From Kluyvera cryocrescens NBRC 102467 (GTDB lineage: Bacteria > Pseudomonadota > Gammaproteobacteria > Enterobacterales > Enterobacteriaceae), in contig NZ_BCTM01000014.1 of NCBI RefSeq assembly GCF_001571285.1, forward strand, positions 1 to 64,000: 64,000 bases of DNA, given 5' to 3'. The notes under the pieces are model-generated. The model made no database searches. It was not told the DNA's origin and saw only the letters and a list, made by a program, of their open reading frames with translations. The stretch's first letter is position 1. Every line of letters begins with the position of its first letter. Made by a program: the position numbers and the translations under genes. Of the stretch, positions 42,289 to 56,181 are shown in pieces.

Positions 42289-42990
42289 ATCGATATCGAG
42301 TGACTATGCCCCAATTTTTAACGCGTTTAAACCGGCGACAACTGCCGTGGCGTGGCGGGTTATTTGGCCTCGCCTGCCTGGTTTTATCCGGCTGTCATAC
42401 TTCGCTGGCGCCGCATGCCGCTGGCTCCAGCAGCGACGGTAACGAACCGCGCCAGCAGGTGGCTGATTACCTGTCGACTGATTGCGATGATATCTGGGCA
42501 CTGAGCGGCGAGGCGGCGGAAAATAATCCGCTTTATTGGCTGCGCGGCATGGATTGTGCTGACCGTCTTCCGGCGGCGCGCGCTCGCGCCGATGCCAATG
42601 CGCTGCCGATGGAAAGCTGGCAGGGGGCTTTCAAACGCGGCATTTTGCTGTCGGATGCGAAAATCACCCCGACCGAGCGTCGGCAGGTGGTGGCCAACAT
42701 TGATGCCCTCAGTTCAAATATCCCGGCGCGGATTCGCCCACTTTATCAAATCTGGCGTAATGACCAGACGCTACAGCTTTCGCTTGCCGATGAGCGTCAG
42801 CGCTACAGCAAGCTGCAGGAAACCAGCGATGCCCAACTGGACGCGCTGCGTTTGCAACAGCAGCAGCTACAGGCGGAGCTGGATTTAACCACCCGTAAGC
42901 TGCAAAACCTGACGGATATTGAACGTCAGCTTTCCAGCCGTAAACCGGGGGCTGATATGACCCACGGCGGCGCAACTGACGAGGATAAAC

Positions 42991-42998
<8 letters not shown>
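42285..42998 (+). CDS. qseG: outer-membrane lipoprotein QseG
   Basis: A lipoprotein that interacts with the sensor kinase and supports its signalling. It has 237 residues. The signal peptide ends in the lipobox VLSGC at about residue 37. It lacks catalytic motifs; residues 165-215 form a predicted coiled coil rich in Gln/Leu (LRLQQQQLQAEL). It sits between glrK and glrR, overlapping both, so all three are coupled. Confidence 0.92.
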
Positions 42999-44735
<1,737 letters not shown>

Positions 44736-44760
44736 TCCGCATCGCTACCCTGATTCAGAA

Positions 44761-44793
44761 GGCCCGATAACGCAATGCGTATCGGGCCTTTTT
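44761..44793. terminator. terminator between glnB and hmp
   Basis: GGCCCGATA pairs with TATCGGGCC and is followed by five T on the plus strand. It is placed to end glnB and may also affect the convergent hmp. Confidence 0.9.
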
Positions 44794-44795
44794 CA

Positions 44796-45986
44796 TTACA
44801 GGACCTTATGCGGGCCGAAGCATTCGTAGTGAATACGCTCGGCGTTCACGCCCAGATCCACCAGCTGTTTCGCGGCGTACTGCATAAAGACGACCGGACC
44901 ACAGAGATAGAACTGCATCTGCGGATCCTGCAGACTCGCAGCCAGTGGCGCCAGCGTCATCAGGCCTTCACTGTCAAACGCCTTACTCTGACGGTCGCTG
45001 TCGGTGGGGGTGCGATACCACAGATGAGAGGTAAAGTGCGGCAGTTGCGCGCCCAGCGCGTTAACTTCATCAGCAAAGGCATGCACCTCGCCGTTTTCCG
45101 CCGCATGGAACCAGTTTACCTGCGCTGGATGACGGTTTTTCGCTAGCGTATCCAGCATCGCCAGCATCGGCGTCTGCCCAACGCCGCCAGAGATCAGCGT
45201 CACCGGCGTTTCAGGCGTTACCTGCAGGAAGAAGTCCCCGGCCGGCGCGGCCAGATACACTACATCACCTTCTTTAGCGGCGTTGTGCAGCCAGTTTGAT
45301 ACCTGGCCGCCGTCTTCGCGTTTTACCGCGATACGATAACTTTTGCCGTCTGGCTTACGGGTCAGGGAGTACTGACGAATTTCCTGGAACTCAAAACCTT
45401 CCGGCTTCAACCATACCGCCAGATACTGACCTGGCTGGTAGTCTGCCACCGGCTGACCATCGACGGGCTCCATTTCAAAGCTGGTGATCAGCGCACTACG
45501 CGGGGTTTTATTGATGATGCGGAACGCGCGCGTGCCTTCCCAGCCGCCGGTTTTGCTGGCGCTCTCGCGATAGATTTCGGCTTCGCGGTTAATAAACACG
45601 CCGGCCAATACGCCGTAGGCTTTACCCCAGGCGTCCAGGACTTCCTGGCCTGGGCTGAACATCTCATCCAGCGTGGCCAGCAGGTGGCCGCCGACGATGT
45701 CGTACTGTTCAGGTTTAATCTGGAAGCTGGTGTGCTTCTGGGCAATTTTCTCGACCGCGGGCAGCAGGGCCGCCAGGTTTTCAATATTGCTGGCGTAGGC
45801 GGCAATCGCGTTGAACAGCGCTTCGCGCTGGTCGCCGTTGCGCTGATTGCTCATATTGAAAATCTCTTTCAGTTCCGGATTATGGGCGAACATCCGGTCA
45901 TAAAAGTGGGCGGTGAGCTTCGGGCCGGTCTCGACCAGCAGGGGAATGGTGGCTTTTACGGTGGCGATGGTTTGAGCATCAAGCAT
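44796..45986 (-). CDS. hmp: flavohemoprotein (nitric oxide dioxygenase)
   Basis: Oxidises NO to nitrate with O2 and NADPH/NADH. It has 396 residues, as in E. coli. The globin domain (1-140) has the proximal histidine in the [19 protein letters not shown] region. The FAD-binding domain has [11 protein letters not shown], and the NAD-binding domain has [15 protein letters not shown]. The start [11 protein letters not shown] is the conserved one; the frame extends eight codons further. An NsrR-like box is upstream, and glyA is divergent. Confidence 0.97.
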   Translation of the reverse strand: MLDAQTIATVKATIPLLVETGPKLTAHFYDRMFAHNPELKEIFNMSNQRNGDQREALFNAIAAYASNIENLAALLPAVEKIAQKHTSFQIKPEQYDIVGGHLLATLDEMFSPGQEVLDAWGKAYGVLAGVFINREAEIYRESASKTGGWEGTRAFRIINKTPRSALITSFEMEPVDGQPVADYQPGQYLAVWLKPEGFEFQEIRQYSLTRKPDGKSYRIAVKREDGGQVSNWLHNAAKEGDVVYLAAPAGDFFLQVTPETPVTLISGGVGQTPMLAMLDTLAKNRHPAQVNWFHAAENGEVHAFADEVNALGAQLPHFTSHLWYRTPTDSDRQSKAFDSEGLMTLAPLAASLQDPQMQFYLCGPVVFMQYAAKQLVDLGVNAERIHYECFGPHKVL

Positions 45987-46013
45987 GGCAGGTCTTCCTT
46001 TGATTATCACTTA

Positions 46014-46036
46014 ATGTTGCATATTAAATGCATCTT
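46014..46036 (-). promoter_or_regulatory. NsrR-like box of the hmp promoter
   Basis: Read on the minus strand, AAGATGCATTTAATATGCAA continues to an imperfect second half. The first 11 bases match the NsrR consensus exactly and the second half at 8 of 11. It lies about 28 bases upstream of the hmp start, so NO-responsive repression of hmp is expected. Confidence 0.75.
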
Positions 46037-46179
46037 ATAAAAATACCCCTGCTTTGTAAATGGTTCTTTGTCATATTGCACCAACTCGGTTACAAGATGA
46101 ATTATTCGCATCACAATCCTGAAAAGAAATCCGCTTCATGGCGTAAGGCCTTTATTCCTCAAGCCCTTGTGTGGCTTGA

Positions 46180-46195
46180 AGGTAAACGTTTGCGT
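46180..46195 (+). promoter_or_regulatory. PurR box of glyA
   Basis: AGGTAAACGTTTGCGT matches the PurR consensus in its right half fully and most of the left. It closely resembles the E. coli glyA operator. It lies 119 bases upstream of the glyA start. Confidence 0.8.
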
Positions 46196-46240
46196 AATTT
46201 CGTTTGTCAAGACCTGTTATCACAGAACGATTCGGTTATA

Positions 46241-46261
46241 CTGTTGGCCGTTGTCCAACAG
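46241..46261 (+). other. inverted repeat in the glyA leader
   Basis: CTGTTGG and CCAACAG form a perfect 7-bp stem with a 7-base loop. A TATACT element at 46237-46242 could be the -10, which would put the hairpin at the 5' end of the mRNA or over the start site. Role unknown. Confidence 0.4.
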
Positions 46262-46313
46262 GACTGCCTTTTTCAGGTCAAAATTTTATTGTTAGCTGAG
46301 TCAGGAGATGCGG

Positions 46314-47567
46314 ATGTTAAAGCGTGAAATGAACATTGCCGATTATGATGCCGAATTGTGGCAGGCTATGGAGCAAGAAAAAGTACGTCAGGAAGAGCAC
46401 ATTGAACTGATCGCCTCCGAAAACTACACCAGCCCTCGCGTTATGCAGGCGCAGGGTTCTCAGCTGACCAACAAATATGCTGAAGGTTATCCAGGCAAAC
46501 GCTACTACGGTGGCTGTGAATACGTTGACGTTGTTGAGCAACTGGCAATTGACCGCGCGAAAGAACTGTTTGGCGCAGACTACGCTAACGTTCAACCGCA
46601 CTCCGGTTCTCAGGCTAACTTCGCGGTCTACACCGCACTGCTGCAGCCGGGCGATACCGTTCTGGGTATGAACCTGGCACAGGGCGGCCACCTGACTCAC
46701 GGCTCCCCAGTTAACTTCTCCGGCAAGCTGTACAACATCATCCCTTACGGTATCGATGAATCCGGTAAAATTGACTACGAAGACATGGCGAAGCAGGCTC
46801 AGGAACACAAACCGAAGATGATCATCGGTGGCTTCTCTGCCTACTCCGGCATCGTTGACTGGGCCAAAATGCGTGAAATCGCAGACAGCATCGGCGCATA
46901 CTTGTTCGTTGATATGGCACACGTTGCGGGTCTGATTGCTGCGGGCGTTTACCCGAACCCGGTTCCACACGCACACGTAGTCACCACGACCACCCACAAA
47001 ACCCTGGCGGGCCCACGCGGTGGCCTGATCCTGGCGAAAGACGGTAGCGAAGAGCTGTACAAAAAACTGAACTCCGCTGTCTTCCCAAGCGCCCAGGGCG
47101 GCCCGCTGATGCACGTGATCGCCGGTAAAGCCGTCGCGCTGAAAGAAGCGATGGAGCCTGAGTTCAAAATCTACCAGCAGCAGGTTGCGAAAAATGCTAA
47201 AGCGATGGTGGAAGTGTTCCTGAACCGTGGTTACAAAGTGGTTTCTGGCGGTACTGAAAACCACCTGTTCTTGCTGGATCTGGTGGATAAAAACCTGACC
47301 GGTAAAGAAGCTGATGCCGCGCTGGGCCGTGCTAACATCACCGTTAACAAAAACAGCGTACCAAACGATCCGAAGAGCCCGTTTGTGACCTCCGGTATCC
47401 GTATCGGTTCTCCAGCGGTGACTCGCCGTGGCTTCAAAGAAGCCGAAGTGAAAGAGCTGGCTGGCTGGATGTGTGACGTGCTGGACAACATCAATGATGA
47501 AGCCACCATCGAACGCATTAAAGCGAAAGTACTGGAAATCTGTGCTCGCTTCCCGGTTTACGCATAA
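46314..47567 (+). CDS. glyA: serine hydroxymethyltransferase
   Basis: Interconverts serine and glycine with tetrahydrofolate, the main source of one-carbon units. It has 417 residues, as in E. coli. The PLP lysine lies in [37 protein letters not shown] and [14 protein letters not shown] are conserved. The codon before GGHLTHG encodes Gln where E. coli has His; I recall Gln in Salmonella too. The start [12 protein letters not shown] is conserved. Codon use is strongly biased, typical of a highly expressed gene. Confidence 0.98.
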   Translation: MLKREMNIADYDAELWQAMEQEKVRQEEHIELIASENYTSPRVMQAQGSQLTNKYAEGYPGKRYYGGCEYVDVVEQLAIDRAKELFGADYANVQPHSGSQANFAVYTALLQPGDTVLGMNLAQGGHLTHGSPVNFSGKLYNIIPYGIDESGKIDYEDMAKQAQEHKPKMIIGGFSAYSGIVDWAKMREIADSIGAYLFVDMAHVAGLIAAGVYPNPVPHAHVVTTTTHKTLAGPRGGLILAKDGSEELYKKLNSAVFPSAQGGPLMHVIAGKAVALKEAMEPEFKIYQQQVAKNAKAMVEVFLNRGYKVVSGGTENHLFLLDLVDKNLTGKEADAALGRANITVNKNSVPNDPKSPFVTSGIRIGSPAVTRRGFKEAEVKELAGWMCDVLDNINDEATIERIKAKVLEICARFPVYA

Positions 47568-47586
47568 GCGTGATGGGTGAGATGTG

Positions 47587-47615
47587 AAAAAGGCCGCGAA
47601 AGCGGCCTTTTTTTT
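47587..47615 (+). terminator. glyA terminator
   Basis: AAAAAGGCCGC, a GAAA tetraloop, then GCGGCC and T8. A strong intrinsic terminator 20 bases after the stop. Confidence 0.95.
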
Positions 47616-47632
47616 GCCCAATGGACGACGAC

Positions 47633-48055
47633 TTAACGTCTATCCAGCGAGAGTTTCCCCGGCCCGACGATGGCCAGCAGTAGGAATCCACCAGCAATAC
47701 TGATGTTTTTGTAGAAGTTAATCATATTCGGCATCACCGCATCGCCGGTCATGTTCCAGTAGTGGTGGCCAATCACCGCGGTGCCCAGCGTATAGAACAC
47801 AAAAATCACCGCCAGAGGGCGGGTGAAGAAGCCTAAAATCACCAGAATAACCGCAGGGACTTCCATCAAAATGGCAATGATTGCCGCGACGGAAGGCAGG
47901 GGGGCACCCGACGAGGCCATATATTGCACGGTGCCGTCAAAGTTGAGCATTTTGGGGTAGCCGGAAAGAATAAACAGCAGCACGATGGCAATACGGGCAA
48001 TCAGCAGCAGTAGATCGCGTGAAGCGCCGAAGTCGAGATAGCGAAGACAGTTCAT
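47633..48055 (-). CDS. yphA: DoxX-family inner-membrane protein YphA
   Basis: A 140-residue membrane protein, the E. coli length, with four predicted membrane segments. Conserved features are [21 protein letters not shown] and [12 protein letters not shown]. DoxX proteins are linked to redox balance, but the function of YphA is unknown. The start [10 protein letters not shown] was chosen by homology and by the GGAA ribosome site; the frame extends 48 codons upstream. It follows hcaD on the same strand after a terminator. Confidence 0.92.
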   Translation of the reverse strand: MNCLRYLDFGASRDLLLLIARIAIVLLFILSGYPKMLNFDGTVQYMASSGAPLPSVAAIIAILMEVPAVILVILGFFTRPLAVIFVFYTLGTAVIGHHYWNMTGDAVMPNMINFYKNISIAGGFLLLAIVGPGKLSLDRR

Positions 48056-48183
48056 GGCAGTTCCTTTGTGTAAGTGCGTATGATTTAAACGTAATACACA
48101 ATTTTGTGACCTGCCACACAGGAACGCGAAATCAGTATTTCGGCGGATAGGTTGTCGGGCTCCGTGGCGTTGACCGCCGCGAT

Positions 48184-48215
48184 AAACGCCCTCGTTCACA
48201 GAGGTGAGGGCGTTT
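48184..48215 (-). terminator. hca operon terminator
   Basis: Read on the minus strand, AAACGCCCTC pairs with GAGGGCGTTT 14 bases after the hcaD stop. It should separate hcaEFCBD from yphA. Confidence 0.82.
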
Positions 48216-48229
48216 TCCGCGATGCCGCA

Positions 48230-49432
48230 TTATAACGATTTTAATGCCACGGTTTCGTCGCACAGCGCGTCTGCACTCACCGGGCGAGAGGACTGAATCA
48301 GCTTGCGCAGCACCCGGACTTCACGTCCGTTATTGAGCGTCACCGCACCCGCGAGGGCACCATCGCGCAGGTTGAACCAGATCGCTTTTCCCTGTTCCGG
48401 GCTGCCGCGCAGTTGCCACGCGTCACCCTGCATATCGCCGACAAATTGCAGGTTATCGCGGTATTGATCGGTCCAGAACCAGCCCGCGGCGGCCGCGGTC
48501 AGCGGTTGACCAAGCATCGATGCGGCGGCCGTCTGCGCCTGCAGGTTGGCATTTTCCCAACTTTCGACCCGGCGTAGCGCACCGTCCGGTTGACGCACGA
48601 GTGCAACATCGCCGGCGGCGAAAATGGCCGGGTCCGAGGTCGTGCAGGTGCTGTCAACGATAATGCCGTTGTCCGTCTCAAGACCGACATCGCGAGCCAG
48701 CGCGTCATTGGCCACAATACCGATACCGTAGACGACCGCATCGGCGCTCAGCGTTTCGCCATTTTGCGGCGTGAGAAGAAGGCGTTCACCCGCCAGTGCA
48801 TGCTCAATCGCGCAGTTGAGCAGCACCCGCACGCCTGCCTGCTGATGGCGAGCCAAAAGATAGTCGCGTACGGGCGGCGGGGCGTTGCGGCCCATCACCG
48901 TGGCGGCCTGTTCGACAACCGTCACCTGGCAGCCGCGCTGAATTGCACTGGCGGCGAGTTCGAGGCCGATAGTGCCGGCACCCACAATCACCAGCGATTT
49001 ACCCGGCTGAAGCACCTGGCGCAGGCGTTCAGCGTCACCGGCGTGGCGCAGGGTCAAACAGCGCTCGCCCAGCGCATCAAGCAGCGGTAGCGGCCGTGCC
49101 GCCGCGCCGGTGGCAAACAGCAGCTGCGTCCAGCGATAGGTTTGACCGTCCGTCAGCGTCAGAGTATGCGAGACGCGATCCAACTGGCGAATCGTCACTC
49201 CCAGATGCAGCTGCACGTTGTTGTCCTGCCACCAGTTGGCCGGCAGGACCGGCTGCAGTTGCGGGTTTTCGTCCAGTAGCATGGCTTTCGACAGCGGCGG
49301 CCGCTCGTAGGGCAGGTGCATTTCATCGGAAAAAAGATGCAGCGTACCGCGAAAGCCCCGCTGGCGAAGCGCGGCGGCGGCCATAGCGGCAGCCTGTCCG
49401 CCGCCAATAATGGCAATAATCTGTTCGCTCAT
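48230..49432 (-). CDS. hcaD: 3-phenylpropionate/cinnamate dioxygenase ferredoxin reductase
   Basis: FAD-dependent reductase that passes electrons from NADH to the HcaC ferredoxin. It has 400 residues, as in E. coli. The FAD-binding fold is [18 protein letters not shown], the NAD-binding fold [15 protein letters not shown], and the second FAD motif [10 protein letters not shown]. It is the last gene of the hcaEFCBD operon. Confidence 0.96.
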   Translation of the reverse strand: MSEQIIAIIGGGQAAAMAAAALRQRGFRGTLHLFSDEMHLPYERPPLSKAMLLDENPQLQPVLPANWWQDNNVQLHLGVTIRQLDRVSHTLTLTDGQTYRWTQLLFATGAAARPLPLLDALGERCLTLRHAGDAERLRQVLQPGKSLVIVGAGTIGLELAASAIQRGCQVTVVEQAATVMGRNAPPPVRDYLLARHQQAGVRVLLNCAIEHALAGERLLLTPQNGETLSADAVVYGIGIVANDALARDVGLETDNGIIVDSTCTTSDPAIFAAGDVALVRQPDGALRRVESWENANLQAQTAAASMLGQPLTAAAAGWFWTDQYRDNLQFVGDMQGDAWQLRGSPEQGKAIWFNLRDGALAGAVTLNNGREVRVLRKLIQSSRPVSADALCDETVALKSL

Positions 49433-49441
49433 GACAGCTCC

Positions 49442-50254
49442 TTAAAGATCCAGTCCGGCGGCAACGTGACGGATCCCTCGGATCCCAAGACCCGCATCGG
49501 CATTAATCATCACGCCGCTGAGCGCGCGGTTATTACGCCGCGAGGCCAGCATCAGATACGGGCCGGTGAAATCGGCGGGTTCTGGGAAAAACTGTAGCGG
49601 CAGAATGGCAGCGATTTTTTCCGGCGTCAGCGACTGCATAATGGATGTATCGCTTTGCCCCAAAGCCTGCGGCCCTCGCAGGTCGGTGGCCATGCCGCAG
49701 GGACCGACACCGTTAACACGAACTTTCGGCGCCAGCTCGTAGGCCAACTGGCGGATAAGTCCGGTCGCCGCATGCTTGCTGGCGGTATACAGCGGGCCGC
49801 CGCCGCCGGGATACCAGGCCGCGTTGGAGAGAGTAAAGATCATGCTGCCTTGGCTTGCGATAAGCGCCGGGGCGCAGGCCTTGGCTCCCAGCAAATAGCC
49901 CAGCACGTTAACGTTAAACAGCTCGTGGAAGCCGCTCTCCAGCGAGTCGGCAGGCGTATTGACCAGCGAGGCGTTGTGATCCCAAATCCCGGCGTTGCCG
50001 ATGAAACAGTCCAGTCTGCCGAAGGCGTTAAGGAGTTGTTCCACCGCGCGCTGATAGTCGGCGTAGCAGGTCACGTTGCCTTCAACCGCCAGAACGTGCT
50101 CGCCGAAACGCTGGCGCAGGCTGGCGACTTTCGCCGCCGATAGCTCCAGCGTGGCAACCTTCGCCCCTTCTTCAATAAAACGCTCAACCAGCGCCAGCCC
50201 CAGGCCGGAACCGCCGCCGGTGATAAATACCACTTCATCACGTAAATCGCTCAT
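49442..50254 (-). CDS. hcaB: 3-phenylpropionate/cinnamate dihydrodiol dehydrogenase
   Basis: Oxidises the cis-dihydrodiol to 2,3-dihydroxyphenylpropionate or dihydroxycinnamate with NAD+. It has 270 residues. It is a short-chain dehydrogenase with [10 protein letters not shown] (NAD-binding), [10 protein letters not shown] and the active site [10 protein letters not shown]. The ATG at 50254 overlaps the hcaC stop (TGATG), and a GTG lies directly before it. Confidence 0.96.
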   Translation of the reverse strand: MSDLRDEVVFITGGGSGLGLALVERFIEEGAKVATLELSAAKVASLRQRFGEHVLAVEGNVTCYADYQRAVEQLLNAFGRLDCFIGNAGIWDHNASLVNTPADSLESGFHELFNVNVLGYLLGAKACAPALIASQGSMIFTLSNAAWYPGGGGPLYTASKHAATGLIRQLAYELAPKVRVNGVGPCGMATDLRGPQALGQSDTSIMQSLTPEKIAAILPLQFFPEPADFTGPYLMLASRRNNRALSGVMINADAGLGIRGIRHVAAGLDL

Positions 50255-50570
50255 CACGCCTCCTCGGGAAGATCAATAAACACTTCGCTACCTTCGACGT
50301 GCACGGCATAGGTGGTGAGTGCATCGGTTGCCGGCAGGCACAGCGCTTTGCCGGTTTTCAGGCAGAAGCTGGCAGCGTGCAGCGGGCATTCCACGGTGGC
50401 GTCGTCTTCCAGATAACCTTCCGACATTGAGGCGTTACCGTGGCTACAGCGGTCATTGATGGCATAAAACTCCCCGCCGATATGAAATAAGGCGATGACG
50501 GGCGTGGTTTCGAGGCGAAGGGCTTCCCCCTCCGGCAGCTCCGCAGTGGAGCAGGCAAAGATTCGGTTCA

Positions 50571-50571
<1 letters not shown>
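50254..50571 (-). CDS. hcaC: 3-phenylpropionate/cinnamate dioxygenase ferredoxin subunit
   Basis: A Rieske [2Fe-2S] ferredoxin of 105 residues that shuttles electrons from HcaD to the HcaEF oxygenase. The cluster motif pair is CSHGNASM and CPLHAASF (CxH and CxxH). It overlaps hcaB and hcaF by one base each, so translation is coupled. Confidence 0.95.
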
Positions 50572-52483
<1,912 letters not shown>

Positions 52484-52583
52484 CTATTTTTTGTGTCATC
52501 CTTATGTTGCTTGTGGGTTATGGGCATGTGAAATAGATAATTTCTACCAGCTGAGACGTTTTATCGATAACAAGGAGATGGGA

Positions 52584-53474
52584 ATGGAGCTGAGGCATTT
52601 ACGCTATTTCGTCGCAGTGGCACAGGAACTCAATTTCACCCGGGCGGCGGAAAAACTGCATACCTCACAGCCTTCCCTCAGTAGCCAAATTCGCGATCTG
52701 GAGCAGTGCGTTGGCGTGGCGCTGCTAGAGCGTGATAAGCGAAAGGTGACGTTAACCAGTGCAGGAGAGGGTTTTCTGGCCGATGCGCTGGCCATTCTCG
52801 AACAGGCGGAAAACGCGAAAATGCGCGCCCGCAAGGCCGCGCTCGATAACGATCATCTGGCGATCGGTTTTGTCCCTTCAGCCGAAGTGAACCTGCTGCC
52901 GCGCGTACTGCCGATGCTGCGTATGCGGCAGCCGGAGACGGATATTGAGCTGGTGAGCCTGATAACCACCCAGCAGGAAGAAAAGCTGCGCAGCGGCGAG
53001 CTGGACGTGGGGCTGATGCGCTATCCCGTCGTGGGCCAGGATATCAACGTGGTGGAGCTGTTTCATGAACCGCTGGTGGTGGTGCTGCCGGCGGACCATC
53101 CGCTGGCGAGCGAAAGCCGTATCTCCGCTCAACAGCTGCACGGCGTTGACTTTGTGACCACCGACCCGGACTACTCCGGCGAGTTGTCGGCGGTGGTCAA
53201 AGCGTGGTTTGAAAAAGAGCATAGCCAGCCGAATATTGTGCAGGTGGCGACCAATATTCTGGTCACCATGAATCTCGTTGGAATGGGGCTGGGCGCGACT
53301 TTGATACCCGGTTATATGAATAATTTTAATACTGGTCAGGTGGTTTTTCGGCCAATTGACGGCGAGGCGCCGACCCTGGCGCTGCTGATGGCCTGGAAAA
53401 AGGGCGAACTCAAACCGGCTTTACAGGATTTTATCGAACTGGCGCAGCGCCAGCGTGAACCCGCCAATCTCTAG
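52584..53474 (+). CDS. hcaR: LysR-family activator of the hca operon
   Basis: Activates hcaEFCBD in response to phenylpropionate or cinnamate. It has 296 residues, as in E. coli. The helix-turn-helix is FTRAAEKLHTSQPSLSSQIR and the ligand-binding domain covers about 90-290. The ATG at 52584 follows AAGGAG at the right distance; the frame extends upstream and another ATG lies two codons before. A weak GC hairpin (around 53508-53519) follows the gene. Confidence 0.95.
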   Translation: MELRHLRYFVAVAQELNFTRAAEKLHTSQPSLSSQIRDLEQCVGVALLERDKRKVTLTSAGEGFLADALAILEQAENAKMRARKAALDNDHLAIGFVPSAEVNLLPRVLPMLRMRQPETDIELVSLITTQQEEKLRSGELDVGLMRYPVVGQDINVVELFHEPLVVVLPADHPLASESRISAQQLHGVDFVTTDPDYSGELSAVVKAWFEKEHSQPNIVQVATNILVTMNLVGMGLGATLIPGYMNNFNTGQVVFRPIDGEAPTLALLMAWKKGELKPALQDFIELAQRQREPANL

Positions 53475-53654
53475 CGTGAGATTTTTCTACGCCGTCAGGA
53501 GGTTGCCCCGCTGAAGCGGCGGTTTTCGGCCCTGAACGGCAACAATAACCGACAAAGGTGATATCTGTCACAGTTCTCTGGTAAGCAGGATGAGTAATAC
53601 TCTTCGAAATGCGCGTTGAGTCAGTAGACTAAGGCCTCCAAAACGGGAGGACCC

Positions 53655-54791
53655 ATGGTTTTGCACTCCACGCGCTGGCTGGCGCTCAGTTACTTCACCT
53701 ATTTCTTTAGCTACGGTATTTTTCTGCCTTTCTGGAGCGTCTGGCTCAAAGGGGTGGGGCTGTCGCCCGAAACCATCGGTATTTTACTTGGCGCGGGTCT
53801 GGTCGCGCGTTTTCTCGGAAGTCTGCTGATTGCCCCGCGCGTCAGTGACCCATCGCGCTTGATTCGCGTGTTACGCATTCTCGCGCTGATGACGCTGCTG
53901 TTTGCTTTGACCTTCTGGGCGGGTAACCACGTTGCCTGGCTGATGGTGGTGATGATCGGCTTTAACCTGTTCTTCTCGCCGCTGGTGCCGTTAACCGACG
54001 CGCTGGCAAACACCTGGCAAAAACAGATAACCATGGATTATGGGCGGGTGCGGCTGTGGGGGTCGATTGCCTTTGTGATTGGCTCCGCGCTGACCGGCAA
54101 GCTGGTGAGCCTATACGGTTATCAGGTCATTTTGTTGATGCTGAGCCTGGGCGTGGCATCCATGCTGCTGGGGATGCTGTTGAAACCCTCAGTGATGCCG
54201 CTGGGCGAGTCTCGCCATCAGGAATCCGTTGGCTGGTCGGCCTGGCGTAGGTTAGTGGCCCAAAACTGGCGCTTTCTTGCCTGCGTCAGTTTGCTGCAGG
54301 GGGCGCACGCGGCCTATTACGGCTTTAGCGCCATTTACTGGGAAGGGGCAGGTTATTCGGCGTCGGCCATTGGCTATTTGTGGTCCTTAGGTGTGGTTGC
54401 GGAGGTAGTGACCTTTGCCCTGAGTAAAAAGGTCTTCCGTCGTTTCAGCGCTCGCGATCTGCTGCTGCTGTCGGCCATTTGCGGGGTAATTCGTTGGGGG
54501 CTGATGGGCTGGACGACCAGTCTGCCGTGGCTGATTCTGATTCAAATCCTTCACTGCGGTACCTTTACCGTCTGCCACCTGGCAGCGATGCGCTACATTG
54601 CGGCGCGTCAGGGCGGTGAGGTGATTCGCCTGCAGGCGGTCTATTCTGCGGTGGCGATGGGCGGCAGTATTGCGGTGATGACGATGTTTGCCGGATTCCT
54701 GTATCAGCATTTGCATCAGGGGCTGTTCTGGGTGATGGCGTTGGTCGCGCTGCCGGCCGTGCTACTGCGCCCCAAAACGGTCGCGCGCTAA
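53655..54791 (+). CDS. hcaT: 3-phenylpropionate MFS transporter HcaT
   Basis: A predicted 3-phenylpropionate/cinnamate permease. It has 378 residues and about 12 membrane segments, in the LacY/nucleoside-type MFS_1_like family (VLHSTRWLALSYFTYFFSYG at the N-terminus, GFNLFFSPLVPLTDALA). It follows hcaR after 180 bases and starts behind GGGAGG. Its stop overlaps the end of the convergent csiE by four bases. Confidence 0.93.
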   Translation: MVLHSTRWLALSYFTYFFSYGIFLPFWSVWLKGVGLSPETIGILLGAGLVARFLGSLLIAPRVSDPSRLIRVLRILALMTLLFALTFWAGNHVAWLMVVMIGFNLFFSPLVPLTDALANTWQKQITMDYGRVRLWGSIAFVIGSALTGKLVSLYGYQVILLMLSLGVASMLLGMLLKPSVMPLGESRHQESVGWSAWRRLVAQNWRFLACVSLLQGAHAAYYGFSAIYWEGAGYSASAIGYLWSLGVVAEVVTFALSKKVFRRFSARDLLLLSAICGVIRWGLMGWTTSLPWLILIQILHCGTFTVCHLAAMRYIAARQGGEVIRLQAVYSAVAMGGSIAVMTMFAGFLYQHLHQGLFWVMALVALPAVLLRPKTVAR

Positions 54792-56065
54792 GTCTCCAGT
54801 ATTTTACAGATGTGCTGCTGCTGATGCTCGCTAAGCGACTGCTCGGCGTGTATCAGCGGCGGTGAGAACAGCGGCAGGACGATGGCGTAAGGCGAGATCA
54901 CCAGCGTGCTGTCCTTCGGCGCGCCTTCTTTCTGGAAAATGGGGACCGCCAAATACTTCACATTGAGCGGCAGCAGAGTCAGCTCACGCAGCTGCTGTTC
55001 AATTTCCTGTTCCAGCGACGGATTATCACCGGTTAATAACACTACCTGTTTTTCGTGCAATTCGCTCTCCTGCATCAGTCCTGCGCCAAAAATCACCGCA
55101 ATCAACGCCGCTTCATCATCGCTAAAGCGCAGGCCATAGCGTGCCTCAAACTCGCACAGCGCCTGGCGAGTCGTGCGGATGAGCCTAGGGTAGAGGCGGT
55201 GAATTTCCTCGGATAAGTGGTTGTCGATACCAATCTTAAAAATGCAGCGATTGAGCGCCTGCGCCAGATGAATATAAAGGTGCTGACTTAAGCCTTTTTC
55301 ATCGGTAAAACGGCAGCCGGCGGTGCGTTGAAATTGGTCGACTAATTGCGTGACGGCCTGCTGTAGCCGTTGGTCCTGATCGCGTTCGTCGTGATTCGGG
55401 TCCGGGATTTTTAGCAGCATAAAAAGCAGCGCCAGAAAATGCTGTTCGTTATGGTCGGGAATTTGCCGCACGCGTCGCTGCCAGTGGCGCACGATCTCCG
55501 CCGCCGTCTGGAATTCGGCGCTTGCGCTGGCCCATGCGCTTTGTTGTGTAGAGAACTGCGGGCTTTCTCCTTGATGATGCTGTAACAGGCAGTACTGCAA
55601 ATAGAGGCGTAAAAATTGCCCATCGCGGGATTCAAACTGCCGTTGCAAACTGCGCCCACAGCGGTTGACCAGCGCCTGCAGATTGGTTTCGTCATAGAGG
55701 TTACGGGCGATTTTTAGCTGTTTAAGCTGTGTTTTAATCGCGGGCGTAAAATGGTGGCTGATGAAATGCGGACACAGGCGCAAAGCACGGCGAAGCCAGT
55801 GCAGTAAGCACAGGCGCAGGTCGAGGTTCGTGCCTTCAATCCGATAGCTGCCATCCGCCAAAGTGGCGATCGCCAGGCGATGGTAACGCTCGATCTCCTG
55901 TCCGGCATCAACGAGATCTTGCCGGGCCGTTGAAACATCGACATTATTCACTTTGCCAATATATTCCGGCGTAATGACATGTCCAGGGAGATACAGCATC
56001 AGCAGCGCCTGGCAACGGCGCTGCGGACTGGAAAGCACAGATGGCGGTTCGTGTACGGTCATCAT
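54788..56065 (-). CDS. csiE: stationary-phase inducible protein CsiE
   Basis: A 425-residue protein of unknown biochemical role. In E. coli it is a carbon-starvation, sigmaS- and CRP-dependent gene. It has no clear DNA-binding motif; the central and C-terminal parts resemble PRD (PTS regulation) domains, with a conserved ALNRCIFKIGIDNHLSEEI and histidines typical of such domains. It is more diverged from E. coli than its neighbours. A second ATG follows the first directly. Confidence 0.9.
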   Translation of the reverse strand: MMTVHEPPSVLSSPQRRCQALLMLYLPGHVITPEYIGKVNNVDVSTARQDLVDAGQEIERYHRLAIATLADGSYRIEGTNLDLRLCLLHWLRRALRLCPHFISHHFTPAIKTQLKQLKIARNLYDETNLQALVNRCGRSLQRQFESRDGQFLRLYLQYCLLQHHQGESPQFSTQQSAWASASAEFQTAAEIVRHWQRRVRQIPDHNEQHFLALLFMLLKIPDPNHDERDQDQRLQQAVTQLVDQFQRTAGCRFTDEKGLSQHLYIHLAQALNRCIFKIGIDNHLSEEIHRLYPRLIRTTRQALCEFEARYGLRFSDDEAALIAVIFGAGLMQESELHEKQVVLLTGDNPSLEQEIEQQLRELTLLPLNVKYLAVPIFQKEGAPKDSTLVISPYAIVLPLFSPPLIHAEQSLSEHQQQHICKILET

Positions 56066-56181
56066 CTGTTGGCATCCAGCAGCAGGTATTAGGAATAAGC
56101 GTAGACAAAAGATAACGGCAGCTAATGGGCTTTCGCTTAGGAATGCTGGCGGCGGTCACAGAATTTTTCACTGAGGAACGG

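Noticed and set aside
47108-47112. Departures from the E. coli GlyA sequence, such as Gln for His before GGHLTHG, as a possible active-site change
   Set aside because: I recall the same residue in Salmonella, so it is ordinary variation and not a defect.
46317-47621. A 434-codon open frame antisense to glyA
   Set aside because: It mirrors strongly biased glyA codons, has no ribosome site and resembles no family. Long antisense frames are common opposite highly expressed genes.
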